Notes under the pieces: model-generated
What the model saw: the letters and a program-made list of their open reading frames with translations, nothing else
What the model was told of the DNA's origin: nothing
The model's database searches: none
In this document: positions 15,209 through 24,768 of the stretch, piece by piece
Numbering within the stretch: the first letter of the stretch is position 1
Layout of the letters: the number at the start of each line of letters is the position of its first letter
Position numbers and translations under genes: made by a program
NCBI GenBank assembly: GCA_902477915.1
Contig: CABSJA010000005.1
Coordinates: 1 to 64,000, forward strand
DNA length: 64,000 nt
Source of the DNA: an uncultured Veillonella sp.
GTDB lineage: Bacteria; Bacillota; Negativicutes; Veillonellales; Veillonellaceae
Direction of reading: 5' to 3'

Positions 15209-17131
15209 GTGCTTGAAGGCCTCTATAAACGAAGAAAAACGAGTCGCTTTGATGTACTCTTTTACATTGTAGCGGGCATATTTATAGTATTGGCATTGCG
15301 TTTATTTATGCTACAAATCTTGGCTGGTGGTTATTATCAAGCTAAGGCGGAGGGTAACCGTCTACGCATGGTACCGATGACTGCAGCACGGGGCATTATG
15401 TATGATCGCAATGGTCAAATTCTTGTAGGCTCTAGACCTGCTTATACAATATCTATCATGCCTACAGGGAAGGCTTTGGATGATGGTGAAGTGGCTAAAT
15501 TAGCAGCTTTATTGAAAATGAAGCCTGAAGATATTAAAAAGAAGGTTAATGATCATAAGTATGGCTATGAGCCAATACGTATCGCTAACGATATTTCAAT
15601 GGACGTAGTAACAACCATTGAAGAGCATCGACATGAATTGCCAGGGGTAACGATTGATGTTGAACCACTTCGATATTATCCATATGAAACAATGGCTTCT
15701 CAACTATTTGGTTATGTTGGTGAAGTAAGCGAAGAGGAATTAGAAGAGTTAAAACAGCAAGATCCTAATACACTGGTAAGTGGTGGTACTATTTTAGGTC
15801 GTTCTGGTCTAGAGAAATTATATGACTCTATCTTGCGTGGCACCGATGGTGGCAAGCAAGTTGAAGTCGATGCTACAGGTCGTCCTGTGGCTGAGGTGGA
15901 TAGAAAGCATACAGTACCAGGCGCTAATATTCATTTAACTATTGATGTAAATCTTCAAAAGGCTGCTGAAGAGGCCGTTAAAAATCAGCTTAATCAGTTG
16001 CGTGCTCAAGGTATTCCGGCACAAGGGGCAGCAGTGGTGGCTATGGATCCTAATACAGGGGCTATTTTAGCTATGGTCAGCGCTCCTGAATTCAATCCAA
16101 ACTGGTTTGCGAAAGGCATTACAACGGCTCAATGGAATCAGTTAAACAATGATAAAAATCATCCATTTGATAATAAGGTTATTTCTGGTGAATATCCTCC
16201 AGGTTCACCGTTTAAGATTATTACTGGTACGGCCGCATTAGACCTTAAAAAGGTTACTCCTGAAGAGATGATCTTTGATAGTGGTAAGCACTGGTTGATC
16301 GATAAACGAAATGCGGAAGGTGAAGCATTAGGTTGGCTTAACTTTAATAAAGCACTTGCTAAGTCTGATAATGTTTACTTCTATGAAATGGGTAATCGTG
16401 TAGGCATAGAAAATCTCGATAAATATGCTGCGTATTTTGGCATAGGTGAAAAGACTGGTATTAATTTACCAGGTGAGGCTGCTGGCATTATGGCAAGCCC
16501 TGAGTATAAACGAAAAGTATATGATGAAGATTGGTACTTAGGGGAAACCTTTGATGCCGCAATTGGTCAATCTTTCACATTGGTTACACCATTACAAATG
16601 GCCGTAATGCTCAGTGAAGTAGCTAATGGAGGCATTAAATACAGACCGTATGTGGTAAGCCGCATCGATAATAAAGATGGCACGCCAAAAGAAATTTTTG
16701 GACCTGATAAATTAGGAATTCTACCAGTTCCTAAAAATATTATGGATCTCATTCGAGAAGGCTTGCGTGATGTAACGAATGAGGGCGGTACAGCAGGGGA
16801 TTTATTTAAAGGATTCCCTATAAATGTAGCGGGTAAGACTGGTACTGCGGAAAACGCACATGGCCGAGATCATGGCTGGTTCGTAGCCTATGCACCATAT
16901 GATAAACCGCAAATTGTTGTGGTTGCACTCGTTGAACAAGGTAGCTTTGGTGCCGGTTCTGCAGGCCCAATCGTACGAGATGTGTTAGCTGCATATTTCA
17001 ATGTACCGTTGAATAAAAAAACGAATGATACAAATACTAAAAGTAATAAAGATGCTGCCACTGTAGGCAATACGACGAATGGTCAAAAACCGGAGAAGGC
17101 AGTAACTAGTGGGCAACCAAGAAAGGATTAG
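15209..17131 (+). CDS. mrdA: Penicillin-binding protein 2 (elongation transpeptidase)
   Basis: This class B PBP cross-links peptidoglycan together with RodA. The 640-residue protein has a cytoplasmic basic start, one membrane helix (about 14-35), a PBP dimerisation domain, and a transpeptidase domain. The active-site motifs are visible: SxxK in YPPGSPFK, SxN in KSDNVYF, and KTG in AGKTGTAE. A Lys/Thr/Asn-rich tail follows. The start is GTG 15209 behind AAGGGGGTG. MrdA usually partners RodA, encoded two genes downstream. Confidence 0.96.
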   Translation: MLEGLYKRRKTSRFDVLFYIVAGIFIVLALRLFMLQILAGGYYQAKAEGNRLRMVPMTAARGIMYDRNGQILVGSRPAYTISIMPTGKALDDGEVAKLAALLKMKPEDIKKKVNDHKYGYEPIRIANDISMDVVTTIEEHRHELPGVTIDVEPLRYYPYETMASQLFGYVGEVSEEELEELKQQDPNTLVSGGTILGRSGLEKLYDSILRGTDGGKQVEVDATGRPVAEVDRKHTVPGANIHLTIDVNLQKAAEEAVKNQLNQLRAQGIPAQGAAVVAMDPNTGAILAMVSAPEFNPNWFAKGITTAQWNQLNNDKNHPFDNKVISGEYPPGSPFKIITGTAALDLKKVTPEEMIFDSGKHWLIDKRNAEGEALGWLNFNKALAKSDNVYFYEMGNRVGIENLDKYAAYFGIGEKTGINLPGEAAGIMASPEYKRKVYDEDWYLGETFDAAIGQSFTLVTPLQMAVMLSEVANGGIKYRPYVVSRIDNKDGTPKEIFGPDKLGILPVPKNIMDLIREGLRDVTNEGGTAGDLFKGFPINVAGKTGTAENAHGRDHGWFVAYAPYDKPQIVVVALVEQGSFGAGSAGPIVRDVLAAYFNVPLNKKTNDTNTKSNKDAATVGNTTNGQKPEKAVTSGQPRKD

Positions 17132-17132
17132 T

Positions 17133-18056
17133 ATGGGCGAAATCATTGGTGTTGTATCCGGCAAGGGTGGCGTAGGTAAAACGACTGTCACTGCATGCTT
17201 GGGTGCAGCCTTAAGTCATGCAGGGCACCGCGTATTGCTCTGTGATGGGGACTTTGGATTGCGCGATTTGGATCTTGTGTTAGGTGTAGCAGATGAAATC
17301 ATCTATGATGCACTAGATGCGAGTGAAGATAAAGAATATACAGATGATGCTATTGTATCAATTGCAGAAAATCTAGATTTCTTACCGGCTAGTCAAAGTG
17401 CGCGTTGGGAAGATATAGGTCGTAAGAAGTATAAGAAATTAGTTCGTCGACTTTGTGATGTATATGACTATATTTTGATTGATGCTCCAGCCGGTATTGG
17501 TAAGGGCATAGAATCTATTTTAGATTTGGTAAATCGCTGTATTGTTGTAACACATCCGTTATGGGTATCCTTACGTAATGGAGCGCGCATGATTCAAGTG
17601 TGTGAGGAACATAATATTCGCGATTTTGCTATTGCTTTTAATGCAGTACCTACAAATGGTGAAGACATAGACTTATACGATATGCTAGAAGTTCTTCGTG
17701 CCGAATATGTAGGGGCTATGATTCCTTATGATGAAGATGTGTTAACCTATACACAAGATGGACAGCTGTTAGATTTAGCTTCTCATGAATTCCGCAATGT
17801 ATTAGCACCTCTTGTGGACTATGTTGTAACTGGGGATTGCTGGGAAGATTATGATGTACAAAAGCAATTTGATGCTTATGTAGCGAAGAAAAAGGCTGCT
17901 ACAGAAAAACAGGGTACACCTACACTTGCTACAGCTGGTGAGTCTATCTTTGAAGATTCGAATAATGTTCTCTATATTAATCGCGGCGGTTGGACTACTC
18001 AGCGCTTATTAGTGCAAGGTAAGCAAAGCTTGTGGCGCCGTCGTAAATTGAAATAG
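17133..18056 (+). CDS. minD: MinD/ParA-family ATPase
   Basis: MinD is a membrane-cycling ATPase that positions division machinery. The 307-residue protein begins with the deviant Walker A motif KGGVGKT (11-17, signature Lys11) and has the CDGDFGLRDLDLVLG switch I region and an IDAPAGIGKG switch II. The C-terminus is basic with spaced hydrophobics (QRLLVQGKQSLWRRRKLK), compatible with an amphipathic membrane-targeting helix. The start is ATG 17133 with AGAAAGGA upstream, one base after the mrdA stop. minC and minE are not adjacent, so a specialised role in the elongation operon cannot be excluded. Confidence 0.88.
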   Translation: MGEIIGVVSGKGGVGKTTVTACLGAALSHAGHRVLLCDGDFGLRDLDLVLGVADEIIYDALDASEDKEYTDDAIVSIAENLDFLPASQSARWEDIGRKKYKKLVRRLCDVYDYILIDAPAGIGKGIESILDLVNRCIVVTHPLWVSLRNGARMIQVCEEHNIRDFAIAFNAVPTNGEDIDLYDMLEVLRAEYVGAMIPYDEDVLTYTQDGQLLDLASHEFRNVLAPLVDYVVTGDCWEDYDVQKQFDAYVAKKKAATEKQGTPTLATAGESIFEDSNNVLYINRGGWTTQRLLVQGKQSLWRRRKLK

Positions 18057-18061
18057 GTGAT

Positions 18062-19168
18062 ATGATGTGGCGGAAACTATGGAACGATAGCGACTGGGCT
18101 ATTATCATATGTACTTTCTTACTTGTTTGTATCGGTTTAGCAGCCATTGGCAGTGCAACACATGTTAATCAAGAGCCTATTGGCTTTGGTAGTTTAGTAG
18201 TAAAACAGCTTATATTTTTCTTAGCTAATGTAGCCGTTGTGATAGGTATGCAGTTTCTTAACTACCATCGTCTAAAGGACTGGGGTAATATCATTTACGC
18301 CATTACCCTTTTGATGTTAATTGCTGTTATGGCCGTTGGTACCTCTGCATTGGGGGCCCAACGCTGGATTCAATTGGGGCCTATTACGATTCAGCCATCA
18401 GAGTTTTCTAAATTGCTCATGATTATTTGCATGGCTAAAATGCTAGAGCCTCGTATTGGCAAGTTAGATACATTTAAATCACTAATATTGCCTGTATTAT
18501 ACGTTGGGGTACCTATTGCACTCGTATTCTTACAGCCTGACCTAGGTACATCTCTTGTGTATATTGCTATTTTTGTGGGCATGTTATTTATTTCTGGTAT
18601 TAGAACAAGACTCATAAAAATTATTGCCGGCACTGGTTTATTATTGATGCCTTTAGGCTGGTTTGTACTGAAAGAATACCAAAAACAACGTATTCTCGTA
18701 TTTTTAAATCCAGATATTGATCCTTTTGGATCTGGCTATCATATTATTCAGTCTAAGATTGCCATTGGTTCAGGTTTGATTTTTGGTAAAGGTATCTTTA
18801 ATGGTACGCAAAGTCAGTTGAACTTCTTACCAGAAAACCATACAGACTTTATTTTCTCCGTTATTGGTGAAGAATTTGGTTTTGTAGGTTGTATCATTGT
18901 ATTGTTCTTGCTCTTTATGCTCATTTATCGAAGCATTAAAGTAGCCTATATGTGTAATGATAATTTTGGTATGTTACTAGCTACAGGTATTGCTACCATG
19001 TTTACCTTTGAGGTACTCGTTAATGTAGGCATGACTATTGGTATTATGCCTGTTACAGGGATTCCATTGCCATTCCTTAGCTATGGTGTCAGTGCGTTGA
19101 CTACTAATATGTTGAGTATCGGTATTTTGTTAAATATTGCTATGCAACGGACGAAATATATTTTTTAA
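18062..19168 (+). CDS. rodA: Peptidoglycan glycosyltransferase RodA
   Basis: RodA is the SEDS-family glycan polymerase of the elongasome. The 368-residue protein has about ten membrane helices and the SEDS signatures: LGAQRWIQLGPITIQPSEFSK, the QPDLGTS motif, and the C-terminal GIPLPFLSYGVSALTTNM. The catalytic Asp region NHTDFIFSVIGEE is present. It starts five bases after minD. Partnership with the class B PBP two genes upstream is expected from the family. Confidence 0.96.
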   Translation: MMWRKLWNDSDWAIIICTFLLVCIGLAAIGSATHVNQEPIGFGSLVVKQLIFFLANVAVVIGMQFLNYHRLKDWGNIIYAITLLMLIAVMAVGTSALGAQRWIQLGPITIQPSEFSKLLMIICMAKMLEPRIGKLDTFKSLILPVLYVGVPIALVFLQPDLGTSLVYIAIFVGMLFISGIRTRLIKIIAGTGLLLMPLGWFVLKEYQKQRILVFLNPDIDPFGSGYHIIQSKIAIGSGLIFGKGIFNGTQSQLNFLPENHTDFIFSVIGEEFGFVGCIIVLFLLFMLIYRSIKVAYMCNDNFGMLLATGIATMFTFEVLVNVGMTIGIMPVTGIPLPFLSYGVSALTTNMLSIGILLNIAMQRTKYIF

Positions 19169-19224
19169 AACCCTATTTTTAGGATTGATTGTGAAAGAAG
19201 TCTTTCAGAAAAGACGGAGGATGT

Positions 19225-21108
19225 ATGATTCAATTAGATACGTCATGGTTACAACATGTCCAAAAGCCTGCTCGTTATACGGGGGGGGAATATAACAGTA
19301 TCGTAAAAGATCACAGTACTGTTGATGTAACAATGGCTTTAGCTTTTCCAGATGTATACGAAGTGGCTATGAGCCATTTGGGCATCAAAATTTTATATGG
19401 TCTTGTAAACCGTCGTGAAGATGCAGCAGCGGAACGTGTATTTGCTCCGTGGCACGATATGGAAGAGGAAATGCGTAAGCGCAACATTCCTTTATTTTCT
19501 TTGGAAACTCGCACGCCTATCAAAGATTTTGATGTGTTGGCATTTACACTTCAATATGAGATGAGCTTTACTAATATCTTAAACATGCTCGATTTGGCGG
19601 GTATTCCAATGTACGCTAAAGACCGCGATATGGAGTTTCCATTACTCGTTTGTGGTGGTCCATGTGCCTTTAATGTAGAGCCTATTGCAGATTTCTTTGA
19701 TATTGTTTCCCTTGGTGAGTCCGAAGAATGGGGCGATGAATTCATCAATCTCTACAAGGCTGAAAAGGCGAAAGGATTCCCAGGTGGTAAGGAAGCATTC
19801 TTGCGTAAAGTGGCTCAAATCCCTGGTACGTATTGTCCAGCATTATACGATGTGGAATATACAGAGCAAGGTGATTTTAAATCTATTACACCGCGCTTTG
19901 AAGAGGTGCCTGCATCTGTTGAAAAACGCATCGTAGAAGATGTGGAAAATGTTTTCTACCCAACAAAACCTGTGGTACCGTTCTTGGATATAGTTCATGA
20001 CCGTGCGGTACTTGAATTATTCCGTGGTTGTACACGTGGTTGTCGTTTCTGCCAAGCAGGTATGCTATACCGTCCTGTACGTGAAAAGACACCAGAACGT
20101 TTGTTACAAATTGCTAGAGATACGATTGCCAATACTGGGTATAACGAAATCTCTTTAATGAGCTTGAGCTCTGCGGACTATTCTAAATTACCTGAATTAG
20201 TAGATATGCTCATGGAAGAGTTCAAAGATAAACAAGTGAGCGTAAGCTTGCCATCCTTGCGTATCGATAGTTTCTCCATCGATATTGCGAAAAAGGTGCA
20301 ACAAGTGCGTAAGAGTGGTCTTACCTTTGCTCCTGAAGCAGGTACACAACGTATGCGCGATGTTATCAATAAAGGTGTTAGTGAAGAGGACTTGTTGGCG
20401 GCGTGTACAAATGCCTTTAAATCTGGTTGGAATACAGTTAAATTGTACTTCATGATGGGCCTTCCAACTGAAACAGATGAAGATTTGGCAGGTATTGCTA
20501 ATCTAGCGTACAAGGTACTTGATTTACACCGCGATATTACGGGTAAACGCAATGGTTCTGTAACTGTCAGCGTATCCTTCTTCGTACCAAAAACACATTC
20601 TCCATACCAATGGTATGGTCAACAAGATGTAGAGGAAATCCATCGCAAACAACGGTATTTAAAATCTCTCATCAATAACCGCAATATTTCCTACCATTAC
20701 CATGATGGCTATACTGGCTATATGGAGGCTGCTTTTGCTCGTGGGGACCGTAGATTATCTAAAGTTCTTGTGAAAGCATGGGAAGCGGGTTGTAAATTTG
20801 ATGGTTGGACTGAGTACTTTAACTATGAAACTTGGTTAAAAGCCTTTGCGGATTGTGGCTTGGATCCAGCATATTTTGCAAGACGTACTCGTGACTTCGA
20901 TGAGCCATTACCTTGGGACCATTTAGATTGCACTGTAAGTAAAGCTTTCTTAAAACGGGAGTGGGAACAAGCGGTAGAGGCAAATCTTACAAGTGATTGC
21001 CGTCGCGGTCCATGTAAGGGCTGTAATGTATGTCCAGAGCTTAATACTGCAATTATTGACTATAAGGAGGGTGGCAGAGTTGAAAAAGTTACGTTTGGCC
21101 TTAAATAA
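19225..21108 (+). CDS. B12-binding-type radical SAM protein (TIGR03960 family)
   Basis: The 627-residue protein has an N-terminal cobalamin-binding-like region and a radical SAM core with the CxxxCxxC cluster motif in RGCTRGCRFCQAG. A C-terminal cysteine-rich end (CRRGPCKGCNVCPEL) could hold a second cluster. It belongs to the family that is nearly always followed by, or fused to, a DUF2344 protein, as here. The reaction is unknown; a tRNA or rRNA modification role is often suspected because it sits near rng and rplU. ATG 19225 has GGAGG at 19216-19220. The family call is firm, the function open. Confidence 0.9.
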   Translation: MIQLDTSWLQHVQKPARYTGGEYNSIVKDHSTVDVTMALAFPDVYEVAMSHLGIKILYGLVNRREDAAAERVFAPWHDMEEEMRKRNIPLFSLETRTPIKDFDVLAFTLQYEMSFTNILNMLDLAGIPMYAKDRDMEFPLLVCGGPCAFNVEPIADFFDIVSLGESEEWGDEFINLYKAEKAKGFPGGKEAFLRKVAQIPGTYCPALYDVEYTEQGDFKSITPRFEEVPASVEKRIVEDVENVFYPTKPVVPFLDIVHDRAVLELFRGCTRGCRFCQAGMLYRPVREKTPERLLQIARDTIANTGYNEISLMSLSSADYSKLPELVDMLMEEFKDKQVSVSLPSLRIDSFSIDIAKKVQQVRKSGLTFAPEAGTQRMRDVINKGVSEEDLLAACTNAFKSGWNTVKLYFMMGLPTETDEDLAGIANLAYKVLDLHRDITGKRNGSVTVSVSFFVPKTHSPYQWYGQQDVEEIHRKQRYLKSLINNRNISYHYHDGYTGYMEAAFARGDRRLSKVLVKAWEAGCKFDGWTEYFNYETWLKAFADCGLDPAYFARRTRDFDEPLPWDHLDCTVSKAFLKREWEQAVEANLTSDCRRGPCKGCNVCPELNTAIIDYKEGGRVEKVTFGLK

Positions 21109-21775
21109 GGGCGAAAAATTGCGATTCCTGTCGCACCTTGACTATGCACAAGCAGTAGAGCGTATGATTCGCCGCGGAGAAATTAAAATGGCGTACTCTG
21201 AAGGCTTTAATCCACATATGAAAATTAGCTTTTCCTCTGCATTGGCGCTTGGTGTAACAGCTGCAGCTGAATATATCGATATGGATGTCATTGAAGATGA
21301 CAGTTTAGAATCCATTATAGACCGTTTAAATCGTGTAGCACCGCCAGGTCTTGAAGTGCTAGGCGGTAAAGAAATGCCTGACAAGGTTAAAAAGATGATG
21401 GCTATTTGTAACTTTGCCATCTATGAAGTGACAGGCCCTGTAACGGATGAAAACGCTGATTGGAATGCATTACTAAAACCTTTCAATGAGGCTCCGGAAA
21501 TTTCTTACGAAAAGGTAACACCGAAGAAAACACGTATCATCGATGTAAAAGAATTTGTAAAGGAACCCATCGTTGCAACTGTGAAAGATGGTATGGTTAC
21601 TCTTACAATGGGCATCGGTATTTATCCTCAAGGCACTATTAAACCTAGTGAAGTGTGGAACCTTGGTAAAGACCAATATAATTGGCCTATTACAAGTGGC
21701 TATGAAATTCATCGTAAAGCGATTATGGTGGAAAACGAAGAAGGTCGCTACACTCCATTGGAAATTAACTACTAA
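21080..21775 (+). CDS. DUF2344 (TIGR03936) partner of the radical SAM protein
   Basis: The 231-residue protein opens with LRLALNKGEKLRFLSHLDYAQAVERMIRR, the hallmark of the DUF2344 family that accompanies TIGR03960 radical SAM proteins. It overlaps the upstream gene by 29 bases. The start is TTG 21080, nine bases after AAGGAGG (21064-21070); a GTG at 21071 directly abuts that site and is less likely. The molecular role is not known. Translational coupling suggests it forms a complex with, or supplies substrate to, the radical SAM enzyme. Confidence 0.88.
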   Translation: MKKLRLALNKGEKLRFLSHLDYAQAVERMIRRGEIKMAYSEGFNPHMKISFSSALALGVTAAAEYIDMDVIEDDSLESIIDRLNRVAPPGLEVLGGKEMPDKVKKMMAICNFAIYEVTGPVTDENADWNALLKPFNEAPEISYEKVTPKKTRIIDVKEFVKEPIVATVKDGMVTLTMGIGIYPQGTIKPSEVWNLGKDQYNWPITSGYEIHRKAIMVENEEGRYTPLEINY

Positions 21776-21891
21776 TACTCGTTATATACATCTTAACTAC
21801 TAATATCTTTACATAAATTTTAAGCGGTTTATATATGCTTTAGTGCTTTAAAAGACCTATATATTTTATATTGAATGAAGGGAGGGATAGG

Positions 21892-23319
21892 ATGCATAAA
21901 ATTTTGGTCAATGTTATGCGCGAAGAAATCCGCATGGCTGTTATCGATGAAGAAGGGCAGTTAGTAGACTTTGTCTTAGAACGTACTGATGAGTCTCATA
22001 TGGCAAACCATATGTACAAAGGGACCGTAAAGAACGTGCTAAACGGTATGCAAGCGGCTTTCGTTGATATTGGGGGCTCTCAAAATGCGTACTTAAATCT
22101 TCAACAGGGAAAAGAACAGAAAATCTTGCCACGCCTATCTGTGGGGCAACAAATTCTTGTACAAGTGGTAAAAGAGGAGATGCTCGGTAAAGGCGCTCGT
22201 GTTACAGCTGATGTGAGCTTGGCAGGGCGTTTTATGGTGCTGTTACCATATTCTGAAGGCATGCATATTTCAAAGAAAATTACGGATGAAGTAGTACGTT
22301 CTAAATTACAAGAATTAGCAGCACCTTATGTGCAGGAAGGCTGTGGATTTATTATTCGTACTGCGGCTGCTAAGGCTAGTGCCGATGAAATAGGTCGTGA
22401 TATGGAATATCTATGGCGCACATGGCAACATGTTTTAAAACGCTTTAAGGTGGCTAAGAGTGGAACAGATTTGTATAGTGATGCGGACTTTTGGTTCCGT
22501 CTCGTGCGAGACTATGCGCACCGTAATGTAGAGGAAATCATCGTTGATTCCGATATGGGGGAATCTCGATTACTGGATCTTTTAGGTCATGGCCCAACAT
22601 CTCAACAGATTAAAGTGACACGTCACCGTGGCAGCACACCTATTTTTAAAGCCAATCACATTGAACCTCAATTAGAGGATCTTATCTCTCGAGATATCAA
22701 TCTACCTTCCGGTGGCTCTATCCGTATCGACCATACAGAGGCGCTTACCGTATTCGATGTGAACTCGGCTCATTATACGGGCAAGTCTAATAAGCTAGAA
22801 GATTTAGCTTTCACAGTCAATAAAGAGGCGGCAAAAGAAATTTGTCGTCAACTGCGCTTACGAGATATTGGTGGCATTATCGTCGTCGATTTTATCGATA
22901 TGAAGGATAAGTCGCATCAACAAGAGTTGCTACAACTATTGAGCGCACAAGCTAAGTTAGATAAGATGAAAACCGTCGTATGTGGTATTAGCTCTCTCGG
23001 TCTAGTAGAAATGACGCGGAAGCGTGCCCGTCAAGGTTTGCAAACCTTGATGTTTGATACATGCCCTCAATGTGGTGGCACTGGATACATGTTGTCAGGT
23101 AGAACTGTATATATGCAGATCATTCGACGCATCCGTGAGTTATTTAAGTCTGGTCGAATTAAATCGAACCTGGAAATTGAAGTTCATCCAGAGGTAGCCC
23201 AATATTTGACAAAGGCTGTTCTTGAAGAATTAGGTGACTCTATAGGTCGTAAGATTTCTATAGTAGTGAATCCACAAATCAGCCGTGAAGGCTATTCTTT
23301 GATGGCAGTAGCAGAATAA
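21892..23319 (+). CDS. rng: Ribonuclease E/G family endoribonuclease
   Basis: The 475-residue protein cleaves single-stranded RNA, in RNase G for 16S rRNA 5' maturation and mRNA turnover. It has an S1 domain with an insertion (about 35-120), the DNase I-like catalytic segment with TVFDVNSAHYTG and GGIIVVDFIDM holding the metal-binding Asp residues, and the zinc-link motif CPQCGGTG that joins monomers. It lacks the long C-terminal scaffold of E. coli RNase E, so it is RNase G-like. ATG 21892 follows GGGAGG; a TTG at 21871 is not needed. It lies directly after the DUF2344 gene, a common order before rplU. Confidence 0.93.
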   Translation: MHKILVNVMREEIRMAVIDEEGQLVDFVLERTDESHMANHMYKGTVKNVLNGMQAAFVDIGGSQNAYLNLQQGKEQKILPRLSVGQQILVQVVKEEMLGKGARVTADVSLAGRFMVLLPYSEGMHISKKITDEVVRSKLQELAAPYVQEGCGFIIRTAAAKASADEIGRDMEYLWRTWQHVLKRFKVAKSGTDLYSDADFWFRLVRDYAHRNVEEIIVDSDMGESRLLDLLGHGPTSQQIKVTRHRGSTPIFKANHIEPQLEDLISRDINLPSGGSIRIDHTEALTVFDVNSAHYTGKSNKLEDLAFTVNKEAAKEICRQLRLRDIGGIIVVDFIDMKDKSHQQELLQLLSAQAKLDKMKTVVCGISSLGLVEMTRKRARQGLQTLMFDTCPQCGGTGYMLSGRTVYMQIIRRIRELFKSGRIKSNLEIEVHPEVAQYLTKAVLEELGDSIGRKISIVVNPQISREGYSLMAVAE

Positions 23320-23347
23320 GTAAGTAGTTTGTTTATAGAGGAATATT

Positions 23348-23923
23348 GTGTCAGTATTTGAAATTGTATTAATTAGTATAGGTCTTGCTATGGATGCCTT
23401 TGGTGTATCTATCGGTAAAGGACTTACAATGCCTGTAGGTGAGAATGGTCGAAAAGTGACCTTAGCATTCTTATTCGGATTATTCCAGTTTCTCATGCCT
23501 GTTATTGGTTGGCTCATTGGACGCCAGTTTATCGATGTCATATCTGAATGGGATCATTGGATTATCTTTGGACTTCTTGGCTATTTAGGTATTGCTATGA
23601 TTCGTGAAGGTCTTAGTGATGACGATGATGAAGACGATGATAAACAGTTTTTAGGTGCTTGGGAAATGATTATGCTTTCCGTAGCAACTAGCCTTGATGC
23701 TATGGCGGTAGGTTTAACCTTTGCCTTTTTACCTATTAATGTATGGGAAGCTTCCACTATGATTGGGGTCATTACCTTTGGTATTTCTCTCATTGGCGTT
23801 TACTTAGGTAAATTTATGGGCCAGTTCGTAGGAAAATATGCAGACATATTAGGTGGGGGTGTATTAATCCTCATCGGCACAAAAATACTCTTACAACACC
23901 TCGGTATTATCGGAGAATTTTAG
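23348..23923 (+). CDS. mntP: Manganese efflux pump MntP
   Basis: The 191-residue membrane protein has two repeated DUF204 halves. Each begins with a helix holding the metal-site Asp: LAMDAFGVSIGKGL at about 13-26 and TSLDAMAVGLTFAF near 120. Between them lies an acidic cytoplasmic loop (DDDDEDDDK). MntP exports excess Mn2+. The start is GTG 23348 with AGAGGAA upstream. No yybP-ykoY riboswitch is visible before it, unlike many mntP genes; the gap to rng is only 28 bases. Confidence 0.93.
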   Translation: MSVFEIVLISIGLAMDAFGVSIGKGLTMPVGENGRKVTLAFLFGLFQFLMPVIGWLIGRQFIDVISEWDHWIIFGLLGYLGIAMIREGLSDDDDEDDDKQFLGAWEMIMLSVATSLDAMAVGLTFAFLPINVWEASTMIGVITFGISLIGVYLGKFMGQFVGKYADILGGGVLILIGTKILLQHLGIIGEF

Positions 23924-23978
23924 AGGTTTGTATATATATGAAAGTATCGTAAACTGAGCTATTTATGGTGAATTTTGT

Positions 23979-24007
23979 TTGACATGGATAGGTAAATACG
24001 ATATACT
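23979..24007 (+). promoter_or_regulatory. Consensus sigma-70 promoter for rplU-prp-rpmA
   Basis: TTGACA (23979-23984), a 17-base spacer, and TATACT (24002-24007). The expected start near 24014 gives a structured leader of about 114 bases. Confidence 0.92.
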
Positions 24008-24013
24008 ATATCA

Positions 24014-24122
24014 GTATTAGTTCGGTTTACTGAACTTTGCAATCCGCGTGAAGCAGGTTTAAACGCCCGACCGATGTTCGGGTCGGGATACCGAATTCAG
24101 CGAGTTCGATAACAAGGAGGTG
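24014..24122 (+). ncRNA. Ribosomal protein L21-type mRNA leader
   Basis: The untranslated leader of rplU can fold with an outer stem TTCGGT (24021-24026) / ACCGAA (24090-24095) enclosing a perfect hairpin CCCGACC (24066-24072) / GGTCGGG (24081-24087). GAACT near 24032 can also pair with AGTTC near 24102. Firmicutes are known to carry an L21 leader motif at this position, thought to mediate autoregulation by the ribosomal protein. The match to that motif is judged from position and structure only. Confidence 0.65.
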
Positions 24123-24127
24123 TTCTC

Positions 24128-24439
24128 ATGTACGCAATTATTAAAACTGGTGGTAAACAATATCGCGTTGCTGAAGGCGATGTAATTACTATCGAAAAAT
24201 TGGAAGCAGCTGCTAACGAATCCGTTACATTCGAAGAAGTTTTGACTGTAGTGAATGACGGCGACGTTAAAGTTGGCGCTCCTCTTGTAAACGGTGCAAA
24301 AGTTACAGGTACAGTTCTTGAGCATGGTAAAGGTAAAAAAATCTTAGTATTCAAATACAAAGCTAAATCCAACTACCGTCGTCGTCAAGGCCATCGTCAA
24401 CCGTTCACAAAAGTTCGTATTGAATCTATCCAAGCTTAA
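24128..24439 (+). CDS. rplU: 50S ribosomal protein L21
   Basis: The 103-residue protein has the L21 signature [18 protein letters not shown] and the C-terminal [19 protein letters not shown]. It binds 23S rRNA domain VI. AAGGAGGTG precedes the ATG. It is followed after two bases by prp and then rpmA, the conserved Firmicute trio in which Prp processes L27. Codon use is strongly biased, as expected for a ribosomal protein. Confidence 0.98.
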   Translation: MYAIIKTGGKQYRVAEGDVITIEKLEAAANESVTFEEVLTVVNDGDVKVGAPLVNGAKVTGTVLEHGKGKKILVFKYKAKSNYRRRQGHRQPFTKVRIESIQA

Positions 24440-24441
24440 TT

Positions 24442-24756
24442 ATGGTTTCCATTGGAATCCAGCGGAATAGTGATGGTCAAGTAATTGGTTGTCATATGTC
24501 CGGTCATGCAGGATATGATGATCATGGCTTCGATATCGTATGTGCTGCAGTGTCTGCCTTATCGGCAACGGCAATGTTAGGACTTACCCAAATTGCTCAG
24601 CAAGAAGGGGACTATACGAATAGCGAAGGTCAATGTGATATGGTTCTCTCTGGTACGATTAACCAGAGTGGACAGGATATTCTGGGGACTATGCTCCTTG
24701 GTTTAAAGGAAATTAGCCGTCAATATCCAGAGTTTGTCCAAATACACGAAATATAG
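24442..24756 (+). CDS. prp: Ribosomal-processing cysteine protease Prp
   Basis: Prp removes the N-terminal extension of ribosomal protein L27 in Firmicutes and relatives that have one. The 104-residue protein has the catalytic dyad in GHAGYDDHGFDIVCAAVSALS: His22 and Cys34, the same numbering as described for the Staphylococcus enzyme. It sits between rplU and rpmA, and the L27 encoded downstream has the cleavable extension. Confidence 0.95.
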   Translation: MVSIGIQRNSDGQVIGCHMSGHAGYDDHGFDIVCAAVSALSATAMLGLTQIAQQEGDYTNSEGQCDMVLSGTINQSGQDILGTMLLGLKEISRQYPEFVQIHEI

Positions 24757-24768
24757 GAGGTGAACTTA

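Noticed and set aside
23320..23347. Manganese riboswitch (yybP-ykoY) before mntP
   Set aside because: Only 28 bases separate rng from mntP, too short to hold the riboswitch.
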